A stretch of 64,000 nucleotides of DNA, taken from Mycolicibacterium llatzerense. GTDB taxonomy: Bacteria; Actinomycetota; Actinomycetes; Mycobacteriales; Mycobacteriaceae. The notes beneath the pieces were generated by a model, which was not told where the DNA came from, made no database searches, and saw only the letters and a list, made by a program, of their open reading frames with translations. A program made the translations under genes and the position numbers. Of this stretch, positions 17,393-26,020 are shown one piece after another (within the stretch, counting starts at the first letter, position 1; each line of letters opens with the position of its first letter). Where the stretch lies: the NCBI RefSeq assembly GCF_000878195.1, contig NZ_JXST01000012.1:78423-142422 (forward strand), read 5' to 3'.

Positions 17393-18190
17393 TCAGCCTA
17401 GTACCGGGAAGCGCCGCTCTTCGGCGAGTTCGTCGAGAGCGTCCTGCATGACCTCGCGGACTCGTGCGTCGACCGCGTCGATGTCGGGCTCTTCACCGAA
17501 CTCGGCCTCGATGTTGATGGGCGGCAGCACCTGCATGACGATCTTCGACGGCAGCGGCACGTTGAAGGGCAGCACGGCGGACAAGCCGAACGGCAGGCCG
17601 ACGGACAGCGGCACCACCTTGGCGCGGGCGGCGCGCGCGATGGGGCCGAGGGCCTTGGCGATGCGCTCGCCGCGGGTCAAGAACAGCTGGGTCTCCTGAC
17701 CGCCGATGCCGACCATCGGCACGATCGGCACGCCGGCGTTGATCGCGGCCTTCACGTAGCCCTTGCGGCCGTCGAAGTCGATCTTGTTGGCGTCGGTCGA
17801 CGGCCGGTAGACGTCGTAGTCACCGCCGGGGAACACGACGACGAGGCCGCCGGAGCGCAGCGCTTCGTCGGCGTTCTCGTGGCTGGCCAGGATGTAGCCG
17901 GTCTTCTTGAAGAAGTCCGCGGTCGGGCCGACCATCAGCATGGCGTGGCTGAGGGTGTAGACGGGACGGTCGTAGCCGTACTTCTCGTAGAAGTGCGACG
18001 AGAAGATCGGCACGTCCATGGGCAGCATGCCGCCGGAGTGGTTGCTCACCACCAGTGCGCCACCCAGCGGAATGTTCTCCAGTCCGCGGACCTCGGATCG
18101 GTGATAGACCTTCAGCAGCGGTCGGAGAATCCCCATGACCTTCTCGGTCAGGTCGGGGTCGAATTTGGTGATTTCGGGCAGCTTGGCCAC
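17393..18190 (-). CDS. Lysophospholipid/monoacylglycerol-type acyltransferase (Rv1428c-like)
   Basis: 265 residues from GTG 18190, chosen because AGGAG lies 6 bases upstream; the open frame reaches 18268 but would then cross the operator. The acyltransferase motif is NHSGGMLPMD with His and Asp 8 residues apart, longer than the HX4D of classical PlsC and closer to the MGAT/DGAT2-like branch. A second motif VVFPGGDYDV follows about 75 residues later. It probably transfers acyl groups to a glycerolipid or phospholipid at the membrane. It is the first gene of an operon with fadD12 and lipO, so a lipid-remodelling route (activation, transfer, hydrolysis) is plausible. Confidence 0.82.
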   Translation of the reverse strand: MAKLPEITKFDPDLTEKVMGILRPLLKVYHRSEVRGLENIPLGGALVVSNHSGGMLPMDVPIFSSHFYEKYGYDRPVYTLSHAMLMVGPTADFFKKTGYILASHENADEALRSGGLVVVFPGGDYDVYRPSTDANKIDFDGRKGYVKAAINAGVPIVPMVGIGGQETQLFLTRGERIAKALGPIARAARAKVVPLSVGLPFGLSAVLPFNVPLPSKIVMQVLPPINIEAEFGEEPDIDAVDARVREVMQDALDELAEERRFPVLG

Positions 18191-18217
18191 GGTTTCTCCT
18201 CTGGCTGCGGCAAAAAC

Positions 18218-18231
18218 TAGAACATGTTCTA
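18218..18231. promoter_or_regulatory. KstR operator in divergent acyltransferase/echA1 promoter
   Basis: TAGAACATGTTCTA is a perfect 14-bp palindrome and fits the KstR consensus TnnAACnnGTTnnA exactly. It lies 28 bases upstream of the acyltransferase GTG and 62 bases upstream of the echA1 GTG, so it can control both directions. KstR is the TetR-type repressor of cholesterol catabolism, released by steroid-CoA intermediates. Confidence 0.85.
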
Positions 18232-18292
18232 ATTTTTGATTATTCACTGGTTGACCGCCGGACGCCAATCCCCTGTGGCTAGCATCACCGTC

Positions 18293-19069
18293 GTGACCGA
18301 AGAAGCCACCAGCGAAGATGCCGTCCTCGTCGAACAGCGCGACCGCATACTGATCATCACCATCAATCGGCCCCAGGCCAAGAACGCTGTCAACTCAGCG
18401 GTCAGCAAGGGCTTGGCCGCCGCCGCGGACCGCCTGGACGAAGACCCGGGACTGTCTGTCGGCGTACTGACCGGAGCAGGCGGCACGTTCTGCGCCGGTA
18501 TGGATCTGAAGGCTTTTGCCAAGGGCGAGAACGTCCTCTCGGACCGCGGCCTGGGCTTCACCCAGCGTCCGCCGGCCAAGCCACTGATCGCCGCGGTCGA
18601 GGGCTACGCGCTTGCCGGCGGTACCGAGCTGGCCCTGTCGACGGACCTGATCGTCGCCTCGAACGCGTCGGCTTTCGGCATCCCCGAGGTCAAGCGCGGC
18701 CTGGTCGCCGGCGGTGGCGGACTGCTGCGGCTGCCGCAGCGCATCCCGTACGCCATCGCGATGGAGCTCGCGCTCACCGGTGAGAACCTGACCGCTCCGC
18801 GAGCGCACGAGTTGGGCCTGGTCAACGAGCTGACCGAGCCCGGTGGCGCGCTGGATGCCGCCCTCGCGCTGGCCGAGCGGATCACCGCGAACGGCCCGCT
18901 GGCGGTCGCCGCCACCAAGCGGATCATCGTGGAGTCGGCCGACTGGTCCGACGCCGAGAAGTGGGACAAGCAGGCCGCCATCCTGGGGCCGGTCTTCATG
19001 TCGAAGGACGCGCGCGAGGGCGCGGTGGCCTTCGCCGAGAAGCGCGCCCCGCAGTGGACCGGTAGCTGA
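18293..19069 (+). CDS. echA1: Enoyl-CoA hydratase/isomerase, EchA1-like
   Basis: 258 residues from GTG 18293 (VTEEATSED); the frame is open to 18236, but this start leaves the KstR site intact and gives the family length. Crotonase features are FCAGMDLKAFA near 65-75 and EGYALAGGTELALSTDLIVA near 102-121, both of which form the oxyanion hole, plus IPEVKRGLVAGGGGL. It hydrates or isomerises enoyl-CoA in beta-oxidation in the cytoplasm. It matches Rv0222 by sequence memory and by being followed, after inserted genes, by the Rv0223c-like aldehyde dehydrogenase. Confidence 0.88.
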   Translation: MTEEATSEDAVLVEQRDRILIITINRPQAKNAVNSAVSKGLAAAADRLDEDPGLSVGVLTGAGGTFCAGMDLKAFAKGENVLSDRGLGFTQRPPAKPLIAAVEGYALAGGTELALSTDLIVASNASAFGIPEVKRGLVAGGGGLLRLPQRIPYAIAMELALTGENLTAPRAHELGLVNELTEPGGALDAALALAERITANGPLAVAATKRIIVESADWSDAEKWDKQAAILGPVFMSKDAREGAVAFAEKRAPQWTGS

Positions 19070-19075
19070 CCGGCC

Positions 19076-19543
19076 CTACTTGGGTTTCTTCTCCGACCGC
19101 TGCACCGGGCACTGCTGCTCAACCCAGTTGTTGAGGGTGCGGCTGAACTGGGTGCGGTCGGGATCGCTGGAGTGCAGGCCGTTGGTCTTGACGAAATGCG
19201 TCACCGCGGCCTGCACATCGGCCGGCGGGTGGAAGCCGTTGATGGTGTCCCCGGCTGTCTTGGCGTCGTCGGGGGACGCGCCGGACATCAGGTTCACCAC
19301 CGCGCCGGTGAGTTGCAGGCAGGTCCCGCCGTCGAGCTGACGGCTGGTGGGGGACGGCGGCGCTTCGGCCGCTGGGGTACTCGGGGCGGCAGCGGTGCTC
19401 GGCGCCGGAGCGCTCGACGACGAGGTGGTCGGCTGCGGCGGCTGCTTGTCGCCCGAACATCCAGCCAGCAGCAGAGCGGCTGCCAGTACTGCGGCCTGAC
19501 GGCCATTGACTCGCCGCGACGTCACGATCTCCCGGTAGGACAT
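19076..19543 (-). CDS. Putative lipoprotein, function unknown
   Basis: 155 residues. A signal peptide with lipobox LLLAGC places Cys near residue 29, followed by a Ser/Thr/Pro/Ala linker (about 33-68). The mature domain contains two cysteines (GGTCLQL and QQCPVQ), probably disulphide-bonded. Predicted to be tethered to the outer face of the membrane. I recognise no family. Its stop lies 6 bases from the convergent echA1 stop. Confidence 0.7.
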   Translation of the reverse strand: MSYREIVTSRRVNGRQAAVLAAALLLAGCSGDKQPPQPTTSSSSAPAPSTAAAPSTPAAEAPPSPTSRQLDGGTCLQLTGAVVNLMSGASPDDAKTAGDTINGFHPPADVQAAVTHFVKTNGLHSSDPDRTQFSRTLNNWVEQQCPVQRSEKKPK

Positions 19544-19597
19544 GTGTTTGTTCTACCGGGAAGATCGTTTGTGTCGGCTGCTGGGGTCGAACAATGG

Positions 19598-20083
19598 TCA
19601 GACTGCGGCGACGAAGTCGCTGCTGTAGAACTCGGCCGGGGTCTGCGAATGCGGCGCGGGCAGATCAACCTGGAGCCACACACCGGTGGTGCCGGGAGCC
19701 ACGTTGAGCTGCACGGTCGAGCTGCCGTTGCCGAAGCCGTCGGTGCTCAGCGTGCCGGTGCCGATGCTCGGGTCACCGGCCAGGCAACCGAGTGGGGCAT
19801 GCGGGGCCGGGATCAACCGGACCACGTACCGCGCGTCGCGCGCGCCGTCGAGCATGTCGATATGGGCGACGGCGGTGCGGCCGTCGGAGGTGATCTCAGC
19901 CGTCGGAGCAGCCGGAAAACGGAACTTCATGTAGTTGATCGGCTGCCGGTCGCAGGTGTACGACCGCGACATCAGGGTCATGCGGTGCGCGCCGGCGGCC
20001 TGGGCGGGCGCAGCGACCGCGGTCGCCGCGGGCAGGGTGGTGCAGACGGCCAACGCAGCCAAGGCGCCGCTGATTTTTGACAT
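19598..20083 (-). CDS. Secreted protein, function unknown
   Basis: 161 residues. A Sec-type signal peptide (about 1-30, ending APAQAA) precedes a mature domain of about 130 residues with two cysteines (SYTCDRQ and PLGCLAG). There is no lipobox or transmembrane segment after the signal, so it is probably released or held in the wall. No family recognised. It is transcribed in the same direction as the putative lipoprotein, with 54 bases between them. Confidence 0.65.
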   Translation of the reverse strand: MSKISGALAALAVCTTLPAATAVAAPAQAAGAHRMTLMSRSYTCDRQPINYMKFRFPAAPTAEITSDGRTAVAHIDMLDGARDARYVVRLIPAPHAPLGCLAGDPSIGTGTLSTDGFGNGSSTVQLNVAPGTTGVWLQVDLPAPHSQTPAEFYSSDFVAAV

Positions 20084-20184
20084 TCGTCAAGTTTTTACCG
20101 GGACCGCCGGTAGCGCAGTGGTCGCCGTCACAAGCGGACGGACTCCACTTTCGGCGCGGATATTGACCTAGGTCACAACGACTT

Positions 20185-22305
20185 TCAGAAGCGGCCCACC
20201 GTCACATCCCACGGGTCGGTCGTCGCGGTGCGGGTCGCGAGCCTGCGGGCGTGCCAACTGGTGCTGCCGAACTCGTCGGCCCAACTGCGCGCCCGCAGGG
20301 TCGCCCGCCACAACGGATGTTCCGCGGTGGTGCCGATGGCGCCGTGCAACTGGTGGGCGATGGTCGTCACCGGGGCGACGGCCCGGCCGACGGCGATCTT
20401 GGCCACGGTCGTGGCGTAGCCGGTGCGGTCGTCACTGAAGCCGTACTGCGCGGCGGCGGTGACTGCCAGAGCGGTTGCCGCCCTGGCTCGTTCGATCTCG
20501 CCGAGCATCGAGGCCAGCGAGTGCTGCACCGCCTGGAAGGCGGCGAGCGGGCGGCCGAATTGCACCCGCGTTTCGGTGTGCGCGACGGTCAGCTCGGCGG
20601 CGGCATCGAGTGCGCCGACGATCTGGACGCTACGGCACCAGGCGCCGCGGATGGTCAATTCGTCGGCGACCGTCAGCGGAAGCTGGACGACATCACTTGC
20701 CGCGGTGTCGAATTCGATGGTTGCCCGAGGCTCCCCGGCGAGATTGTGCCCACCGTTCACGGGTGCCGGTGAGTCGCGCAGTGCGACGTACAGGGCGTCC
20801 GGTCCGCGTTTGGTGACCAGCACCGGCCCGCACTGCGGCCAGGTGGCGATCTGCTCGACCGCCAGGGTCAGGGGCCCGGACTCCGGTACGGCGATACCGG
20901 CTTCGGCCGCCAACCACGTTGCCAGCACATCAGTTTCGGCGATCGGCACCGCAGCGGCGTGCCGCGCCAAGGTGCCCAGTACGACGGCCGTCGCGGCGGG
21001 ACCGGCGTCGGCGTCGCTGCTCAACCGGGTCAGTCCGGAGCTCTCGGCGGTGCGCCACAGGGCGTCGTCGAAGGTCAGCGGCAGGGTGCGGGCGGGCTGT
21101 GCGGACTGCCCGATCTGGTCGGCCAGTTCGCGTAGTTCGGCCAACTCATCCGAATGCTGTTTGGCAGCAGCCTGTTTGGTCCAGTTCTTGGCGACGATGC
21201 CGCGCAGCACCTCATTGGTGCCGCCGCGCAGGGTGAACAGCGGCGCATGCACCCGAGCGGTGTCCAGCATCGCCTGCAGCCGCGGACGGTCAGGACCGTC
21301 GTACCGGTCCAGCAGCTCCGCGGCGATCTCCACGGAGTCCTGCTCGAATCGGGTGCCCAGGTCTTTGACCAGTGCGGCGGGGACGGCGGCGTCTTGGCCT
21401 GCGGTCAACGCGCGGGCGACCGAGATGGAGAGCTGACGCAGCGAGATCATCCGTGCCAGCAGATCGCCGATGTCGGCACGGGGGTCACCCCGCAGCGCCT
21501 CGATGAGTGCGAAAAGCAATGTGGCCGTGGACAGGAAGCGCTCCGGTCCGCTGCGCTCGAAACCCAGTTCCGAGGTCACCTGGTGCCAGCCCGCGCCGAC
21601 GGTGCCGAGCAGATCGGCGTCGGTCAGCGCGACGTCGTCGAACAGCACCTCGTTGAAATGGTGTTCGCCGTTCATCTGGACGATCGGCTCGATGGTGACG
21701 CCCGGGGCGTCGGTGGGCACGATGAACTGGCTGAGTCCCGCGTGCCGATGCTTGGGGTCCAGGGGGCTGGTGCGGGCCAGCACCACGATCTGGTGTGCTA
21801 GGTGTGCGCCGCTGGTCCACACCTTGCTGCCGTTCAGCAGCCAGCCGGCGTCGGTGCGGGTGGCCTTCGTGGCGACCGCGGCGAGGTCGGAACCGGCCTC
21901 GTGCTCGCTCATACCGATCGCGGAATACAAAGTACCGGAAGCGATTCGGGGGAGCAGTCGGCGCCGCTGGTCCTCGCTGCCGTAGGTCAGCAGGGCCGGT
22001 GCCACCTGCCGGTCGGCGATCCAGTGCGCGGCGACCGGTGCGCCGTGCGCGAGCAGTTCTTCGGTGACCACGTATCGGTGCATGTGGCTGCGGCCGTGGC
22101 CGCCGTACTCGACCGGGATGGTCAGGCCGACGAAGCCCGCTGCCGCCAGCCGCATGCTGAAGTCGGCGTCCCACTTAGACAGCCAGCAGTCGACGCCGGG
22201 TTCCCAGCCGAACTTCTTTGCGTCCTGGGCCAGGAACCGGCGCAGGTCCGCACGCAGTTCGGACAGGTCGCCGTCGTCGGCGCGGAGGGCGTCGAAATCG
22301 TCCAT
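20185..22305 (-). CDS. Two-domain acyl-CoA dehydrogenase (FadE; catalytic-type half first)
   Basis: 706 residues from ATG 22305 (MDDFDALRADD); an open extension to 22374 would overlap the divergent gene. The first half (about 1-370) holds IPVEYGGHGRS, GMSEHEAGSDLAAV, HFNEVLFDDV, SGPERFLS and ends with LRGGTNEVLRGIVAKNW. The second half (about 390-706) holds RTAESSGLTRL, QFGRPLAAFQAVQHSLA and QLHGAIGTTAEHPLWRATLRA. It is thus built from the same two modules as 9477-11636 in reverse order. Expected to oxidise a bulky acyl-CoA using FAD and an electron-transfer flavoprotein. Substrate unknown. Confidence 0.88.
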   Translation of the reverse strand: MDDFDALRADDGDLSELRADLRRFLAQDAKKFGWEPGVDCWLSKWDADFSMRLAAAGFVGLTIPVEYGGHGRSHMHRYVVTEELLAHGAPVAAHWIADRQVAPALLTYGSEDQRRRLLPRIASGTLYSAIGMSEHEAGSDLAAVATKATRTDAGWLLNGSKVWTSGAHLAHQIVVLARTSPLDPKHRHAGLSQFIVPTDAPGVTIEPIVQMNGEHHFNEVLFDDVALTDADLLGTVGAGWHQVTSELGFERSGPERFLSTATLLFALIEALRGDPRADIGDLLARMISLRQLSISVARALTAGQDAAVPAALVKDLGTRFEQDSVEIAAELLDRYDGPDRPRLQAMLDTARVHAPLFTLRGGTNEVLRGIVAKNWTKQAAAKQHSDELAELRELADQIGQSAQPARTLPLTFDDALWRTAESSGLTRLSSDADAGPAATAVVLGTLARHAAAVPIAETDVLATWLAAEAGIAVPESGPLTLAVEQIATWPQCGPVLVTKRGPDALYVALRDSPAPVNGGHNLAGEPRATIEFDTAASDVVQLPLTVADELTIRGAWCRSVQIVGALDAAAELTVAHTETRVQFGRPLAAFQAVQHSLASMLGEIERARAATALAVTAAAQYGFSDDRTGYATTVAKIAVGRAVAPVTTIAHQLHGAIGTTAEHPLWRATLRARSWADEFGSTSWHARRLATRTATTDPWDVTVGRF

Positions 22306-22363
22306 CCGGCAACAGTAATCGGGGCGCCTCGGATTGTCGGTGGGTCGCGGCATACTCGGAGCG

Positions 22364-22891
22364 ATGGCGACCATTTACTACACCGCATCGAGCTTGGACG
22401 GCTTCATCGTCGATTCTGCCGGCAGCCTGGACTGGCTGCTCTCACGCGACATCGACGTCGACGGCCCGTTCGGCTACAAAGCCTTCGAGCAGTCGGTGGG
22501 TGCCCTGGTCATGGGGTCGACGACGTACCGGTGGGTCGTCGAGAACGAACCGGGTGATTGGCCGTACCCCCAACCGACGTGGGTGCTCACGTCGCGGCCG
22601 GACGTCGTCGTCGAGGGGCACCCCGTGTGCCCGGTCAGCGGCGATGTCGCGCAGCTGCATCCGGCGCTGGTCGAGACGGCCGGCGAGCGTGACGTCTGGA
22701 TCGTCGGCGGCGGGGACGTCGCAGCGCAGTTCGTGACGGCCGGCCTGGTCGACGAACTGGTGGTGTCCTATGCGCCGTGTTCCCTGGGTGCCGGCGCACC
22801 CGTGTTGCCGGTGCGCTCGGAATGGCGATTGCTCGAGTCCGCGGTCAACGGGGACTTCGTCTGCGCGCGCTGGGCTCGCGCGGACGGCTAG
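22364..22891 (+). CDS. Dihydrofolate-reductase-like (RibD C-terminal fold) protein
   Basis: 175 residues from ATG 22364 (MATIYYTASSLDGFI). The N-terminal strand-loop SLDGFIVD, the segment ALVMGSTTYRW and WIVGGGDVAAQF are the nucleotide-binding pattern of the RibD_C/dihydrofolate-reductase superfamily. Members reduce pyrimidine or pterin-like substrates with NADPH, but many stand-alone copies have unknown substrates. It is divergent from the FadE gene and its stop overlaps the convergent tetR stop by 4 bases. Confidence 0.78.
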   Translation: MATIYYTASSLDGFIVDSAGSLDWLLSRDIDVDGPFGYKAFEQSVGALVMGSTTYRWVVENEPGDWPYPQPTWVLTSRPDVVVEGHPVCPVSGDVAQLHPALVETAGERDVWIVGGGDVAAQFVTAGLVDELVVSYAPCSLGAGAPVLPVRSEWRLLESAVNGDFVCARWARADG

Positions 22892-23523
22892 CTGCCGGCG
22901 GTGGGCAGGCCGTTGTTCTTGACGAAAGCCTTTGCCTTGATGAGGAATTCGAGTTGAGTAGCAACGTCGTGCAGGGGAGCCACGCTCTGCGACGACCGGC
23001 TCAACACCACCGCGCCTTCCAGCGCGGCCAGGCAGGTGACAGCCAGGGCTGACGCGTCGGAATCGCTGAATCCCTCGGCGGTGAAGGAGTGTCCGAGCGC
23101 GGTGCGCCACCGGTCGAAGATCTCGGCGGCGATGGGGGTCAGTGTCGGCGCTTCGTCGCCCGACCCGACGGCGGCGGCGACCACCGGGCACCCGGCGGTG
23201 AAGTCGCTGTCAGCCAGAATCTGGTCCCAGAAGGTGACGAATCCGCGCACGAGTGCGATGCCGCCGTACGCCGCGGAGCCGTCGATGTGGGCGGCGATCG
23301 CGTCGCCGGCGAACTGCAGTGCTTCGATCAGCAGCTGGCTGCGGCCCTCGGGAAAGTGGTGGTAGACCGACCCGCGCGGTGCGCCGCTGCGGACCAGCAC
23401 CTCGTCGATGGTCAGGCCGGCGGCGCCGCGCTCACGCAGCACCGCAGCGGCGCTGCGCACCATCCGTTCCCGGGTGGCACCGCGCTTGTTGACCGTCTTG
23501 ACGGCGGGCGCTGCCGCGCTCAA
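22888..23523 (-). CDS. TetR-family transcriptional regulator
   Basis: 211 residues from TTG 23523. The N-terminal helix-turn-helix is typical: RERMVRSAAAVLRERGAAGLTIDEVLVRSGAPRG split over about 18-51, then VYHHFPEGRSQLL. The C-terminal ligand domain resembles the LmrA/YxaF group. The start overlaps the stop of an upstream small gene as TTGA (23520-23523), indicating coupled translation. Target genes are not evident; its own promoter to the right is the simplest candidate. Confidence 0.85.
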   Translation of the reverse strand: MSAAAPAVKTVNKRGATRERMVRSAAAVLRERGAAGLTIDEVLVRSGAPRGSVYHHFPEGRSQLLIEALQFAGDAIAAHIDGSAAYGGIALVRGFVTFWDQILADSDFTAGCPVVAAAVGSGDEAPTLTPIAAEIFDRWRTALGHSFTAEGFSDSDASALAVTCLAALEGAVVLSRSSQSVAPLHDVATQLEFLIKAKAFVKNNGLPTAGS

Positions 23524-23654
23524 TGCGTGACCCGGTTCCGAAACTGCGTCATCCGGTCCTGCACACCGCGAGCTGCTTCACGCAGCCGTTCGTTGGCGCC
23601 CAGGACGGTATGCGTGAAGCGATGGCCTTTCACGTTGACCTCGACCACCCACAT
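23520..23654 (-). CDS. Small protein translationally coupled to TetR regulator
   Basis: 44 residues from ATG 23654, chosen because GAGGAGGAG sits just upstream. The sequence starts MWVVEVNVKGHRFTHTV and ends with a basic amphipathic stretch rich in Arg and Gln. No family recognised. The strong ribosome-binding site and the TTGA overlap with tetR argue that it is real, either as a leader that sets tetR translation or as a small partner protein. Confidence 0.5.
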   Translation of the reverse strand: MWVVEVNVKGHRFTHTVLGANERLREAARGVQDRMTQFRNRVTH

Positions 23655-24120
23655 GCTGCTCCTCCTCGATATGGGACTCAGCATAAAACGCCCAACACAT
23701 TGGACCAAAGAATGTATGTCAGGTCACAGGAATGTGAGGTTTCAAGCACTGCGGGGTCTACGCTTCTTCAAAAATATGGTGTCTAACATAATTGTGCGAT
23801 CGGGAGTTCACTGCTCGCATGATGACCGGGAGAAACGCAGTCGGGGGATACGTAGCGTCAACCACCAGGCCCGTGCAGCCACCGAGACTGAACCCATGGA
23901 CTTTTTCCGGGCGTCAGTGGTCCCTGAGTGCAAAAACCACCGGCAGATCGCCGCCACGATTGCAGTCACGCACTTCGTCACGTGAGCGCGCCGTCAGATC
24001 GCGGATCCGGCGGGATGTGCGATCTGAGCGCACCGTCGACATGGACGACTGGCGACCAGACGCAAAACTGCCCCTTCTCCGAAGAAAAGGGGCAGTTTTG
24101 CGTCTGCTCGCGCAGGAAAC
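23655..24120. other. 466-base non-coding stretch
   Basis: Leader of the small-protein/tetR operon and trailer of the 24121-24342 gene. It holds a 9-bp inverted repeat TCAGATCGC (23994-24002)/GCGATCTGA (24019-24027) and the 20-bp palindrome annotated at 24057. Lower GC around 23690-23800 could hold the promoter. No convincing coding region. Confidence 0.6.
24057..24106. terminator. 20-bp perfect palindrome (GCAGACGCAAAACTG family)
   Basis: Arms 24057-24076 and 24087-24106 are exact reverse complements around a 10-base loop. The arm contains CAGACGCAAAACTG, shared with the palindrome at 43291-43351. It lies 15 bases after the stop of the minus-strand gene 24121-24342, where it would act as its terminator. 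Confidence 0.75.
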
Positions 24121-24342
24121 CTAGCCTGCGTTCTCCAGCGCGACGAGCGCGGCGGCCACGGCGAAGTACTTGTTGGCACCGAGCTGGCGCACGGTCTTGA
24201 TGTTGAACGCCGCGGCGAGGTGCTCGGCGTCGGAGTCACTGACCCCGGCGAGCGCGGCGGGCGATGCGTCGAGGATGTCCTTGAGGGACTTGTCCTCGTA
24301 GGCCTTGTCGAGCGACTTCTCGAGATCTACAGAAACTGCCAT
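24121..24342 (-). CDS. Small conserved helical protein, function unknown
   Basis: 73 residues, acidic and predicted helical. The pattern SDSDAEHLAAAFNIKTVRQLG followed by NKYFAVAAALVAL resembles small actinobacterial proteins with a helix-hairpin-helix-like core, but the family name and function are not known to me. It is monocistronic, with a long palindrome behind it and the aldehyde dehydrogenase gene 174 bases upstream in the same direction. Confidence 0.65.
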   Translation of the reverse strand: MAVSVDLEKSLDKAYEDKSLKDILDASPAALAGVSDSDAEHLAAAFNIKTVRQLGANKYFAVAAALVALENAG

Positions 24343-24516
24343 GGGTTGCCTCCCAGATTGTTTGCCAACGACCTTCGAACGGGCGTGACGGTATCAGCGA
24401 TTACTGGGGTTCGCCTGGGATAAAACACCCTTGCTGAAAAGCCGAATGGCCACCCGGTCGAGTCCCCCGAGGGGTGAAGGACAACGGCACGGGTGGCCAT
24501 CCGGACGAAGGCGGAG

Positions 24517-25998
24517 TTACGCCGGGGTGTAGCCGAACGGCATGAGCACGCTCTTGGCCTGGCAGTAGGCCTCGATGCCCTCGGGGCCGTTCTCGCGGCC
24601 GATGCCCGAGTTCTTGTAGCCGCCGAACGGAGCGCCCGGATCGAACGCATACATGTTGACCGCGTAGGTGCCGGTGCGAATCTGTGCGGCGATCTTCATG
24701 GCCTTGGGCACGTCGGTGGTGTAGACGCTGCCAGCCAGGCCGTAGTCGGAGTCGTTGGCGATCCGGATGGCTTCCTCTTCGGTGTCGAAGGGGATGATCG
24801 CCAGCACCGGGCCGAAGATCTCTTCCTGGGCGATGGTCATCGAGTTGTCGACATCGGCGAACACCGTCGGCTGCACGAACCACCCGGAATCCAGGCCCTC
24901 GGGACGGCCGCCGCCGGTGGCGATGCGCGCGCCCTCTTCGACACCCTTCTTGATGTAGCTCTCGACGCGCTCACGCTGCTTCTCGCTGATCAGCGGGCCG
25001 ATCATGGCGGCCGGGTTGTCGGGCAGACCGACCTGCATGGCGGCCGCGCCCGCGGCCACCTTCTCGACGACCTCGTCGTACCGCGACCGCGGGGCCAGGA
25101 TGCGCGTCTGGCCGACGCAGGCCTGGCCGGTGTTCATCAGGCCGGAGAACAGCAGCATCGGGAGGGTGGAGTCCAGGTCGGCGTCCTCGAGGATGATCGC
25201 CGCGGACTTGCCGCCCAGTTCCAGGGTGCAAGGCTTGAGTCGCTCGGCGGCGACCTTGCCGATCTCCTTGCCGACGGCCGAGCTGCCGGTGAAGGTGAAC
25301 TTGTCGATCTCCGGGTTGGCGGTCAGCGCGCGGCCGGTGTCCGGGCCACCCGGCACGACGGACAGCACGCCCTCGGGCAGGCCGGCCTCGGCGAAGGCCT
25401 GGGCCATGGCGAACACCGACAGCGGGGTCTCGGCGGCGGGCTTGAGCACGACGGTGCAGCCGGCCAGCAGCGCGGGGCCTAGCTTGTTGGCGGCCAGGAA
25501 GAACGGCACGTTCCACGCGGCGACGGCGGCGACGACGCCGATGGGCTCGCGGGTCACCAGCGTCTGGCCGTAGATGCCGTCGCGGATCTCGCTCCACTGG
25601 AACTTGTCGGCAGCGCCGGCGTAGTAGTTGAACGACGACATCGCAGCGCCGTACTGCATCATGTCGACGATGCTCGGCGGCTGGCCGGTCTCGGCGGAGA
25701 GCAGGAACTTCAGCTCGTCGGCACGCTCGGTCATGATGCGCGACGCCTCGGCGATCACCGCGGCACGCTCGGCCGGTGACATCTTGGGCCAGGGGCCCTC
25801 GTCGAACGCCTTGCGGGCGGCGGCACACGCGGCATCCACGTCGGCCTTGGCGGCCAGCGGCACCTTGCCGACGAGCTCGCCGGTGGCCGGGGAGTGCACC
25901 TCGATGACGTCCGACGTCGAGGGTGCGGTCCACTGACCGCCGATGAACAGCTGGTCCCACTCGGTTTTGAATGCCGTGCTTTGTGTCATGGGCGTCAC
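24517..25998 (-). CDS. Aldehyde dehydrogenase (Rv0223c-like, KstR-site associated)
   Basis: 493 residues from ATG 25998; an ATG at 25989 is equally possible. The catalytic glutamate motif LELGGKSA lies near 263-270, the catalytic cysteine in NTGQACVGQTR near 298-308, and the NAD-site FTGSSAVGKEIG near 240. It oxidises an aldehyde to the acid with NAD(P)+. A KstR-like site lies 23 bases upstream of the start, and the M. tuberculosis counterpart Rv0223c is reported in the KstR regulon, so a role in sterol breakdown is likely though the substrate is unknown. Confidence 0.9.
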   Translation of the reverse strand: MTPMTQSTAFKTEWDQLFIGGQWTAPSTSDVIEVHSPATGELVGKVPLAAKADVDAACAAARKAFDEGPWPKMSPAERAAVIAEASRIMTERADELKFLLSAETGQPPSIVDMMQYGAAMSSFNYYAGAADKFQWSEIRDGIYGQTLVTREPIGVVAAVAAWNVPFFLAANKLGPALLAGCTVVLKPAAETPLSVFAMAQAFAEAGLPEGVLSVVPGGPDTGRALTANPEIDKFTFTGSSAVGKEIGKVAAERLKPCTLELGGKSAAIILEDADLDSTLPMLLFSGLMNTGQACVGQTRILAPRSRYDEVVEKVAAGAAAMQVGLPDNPAAMIGPLISEKQRERVESYIKKGVEEGARIATGGGRPEGLDSGWFVQPTVFADVDNSMTIAQEEIFGPVLAIIPFDTEEEAIRIANDSDYGLAGSVYTTDVPKAMKIAAQIRTGTYAVNMYAFDPGAPFGGYKNSGIGRENGPEGIEAYCQAKSVLMPFGYTPA

Positions 25999-26020
25999 AT
26001 TACCCAGTTTTCAGCGAAAC

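Noticed and set aside
23792..24124. 110-codon open frame in the gap before the small helical protein
   Set aside because: Arg/Ser-rich translation without family features, runs through the 20-bp palindrome, and no good ribosome-binding site.
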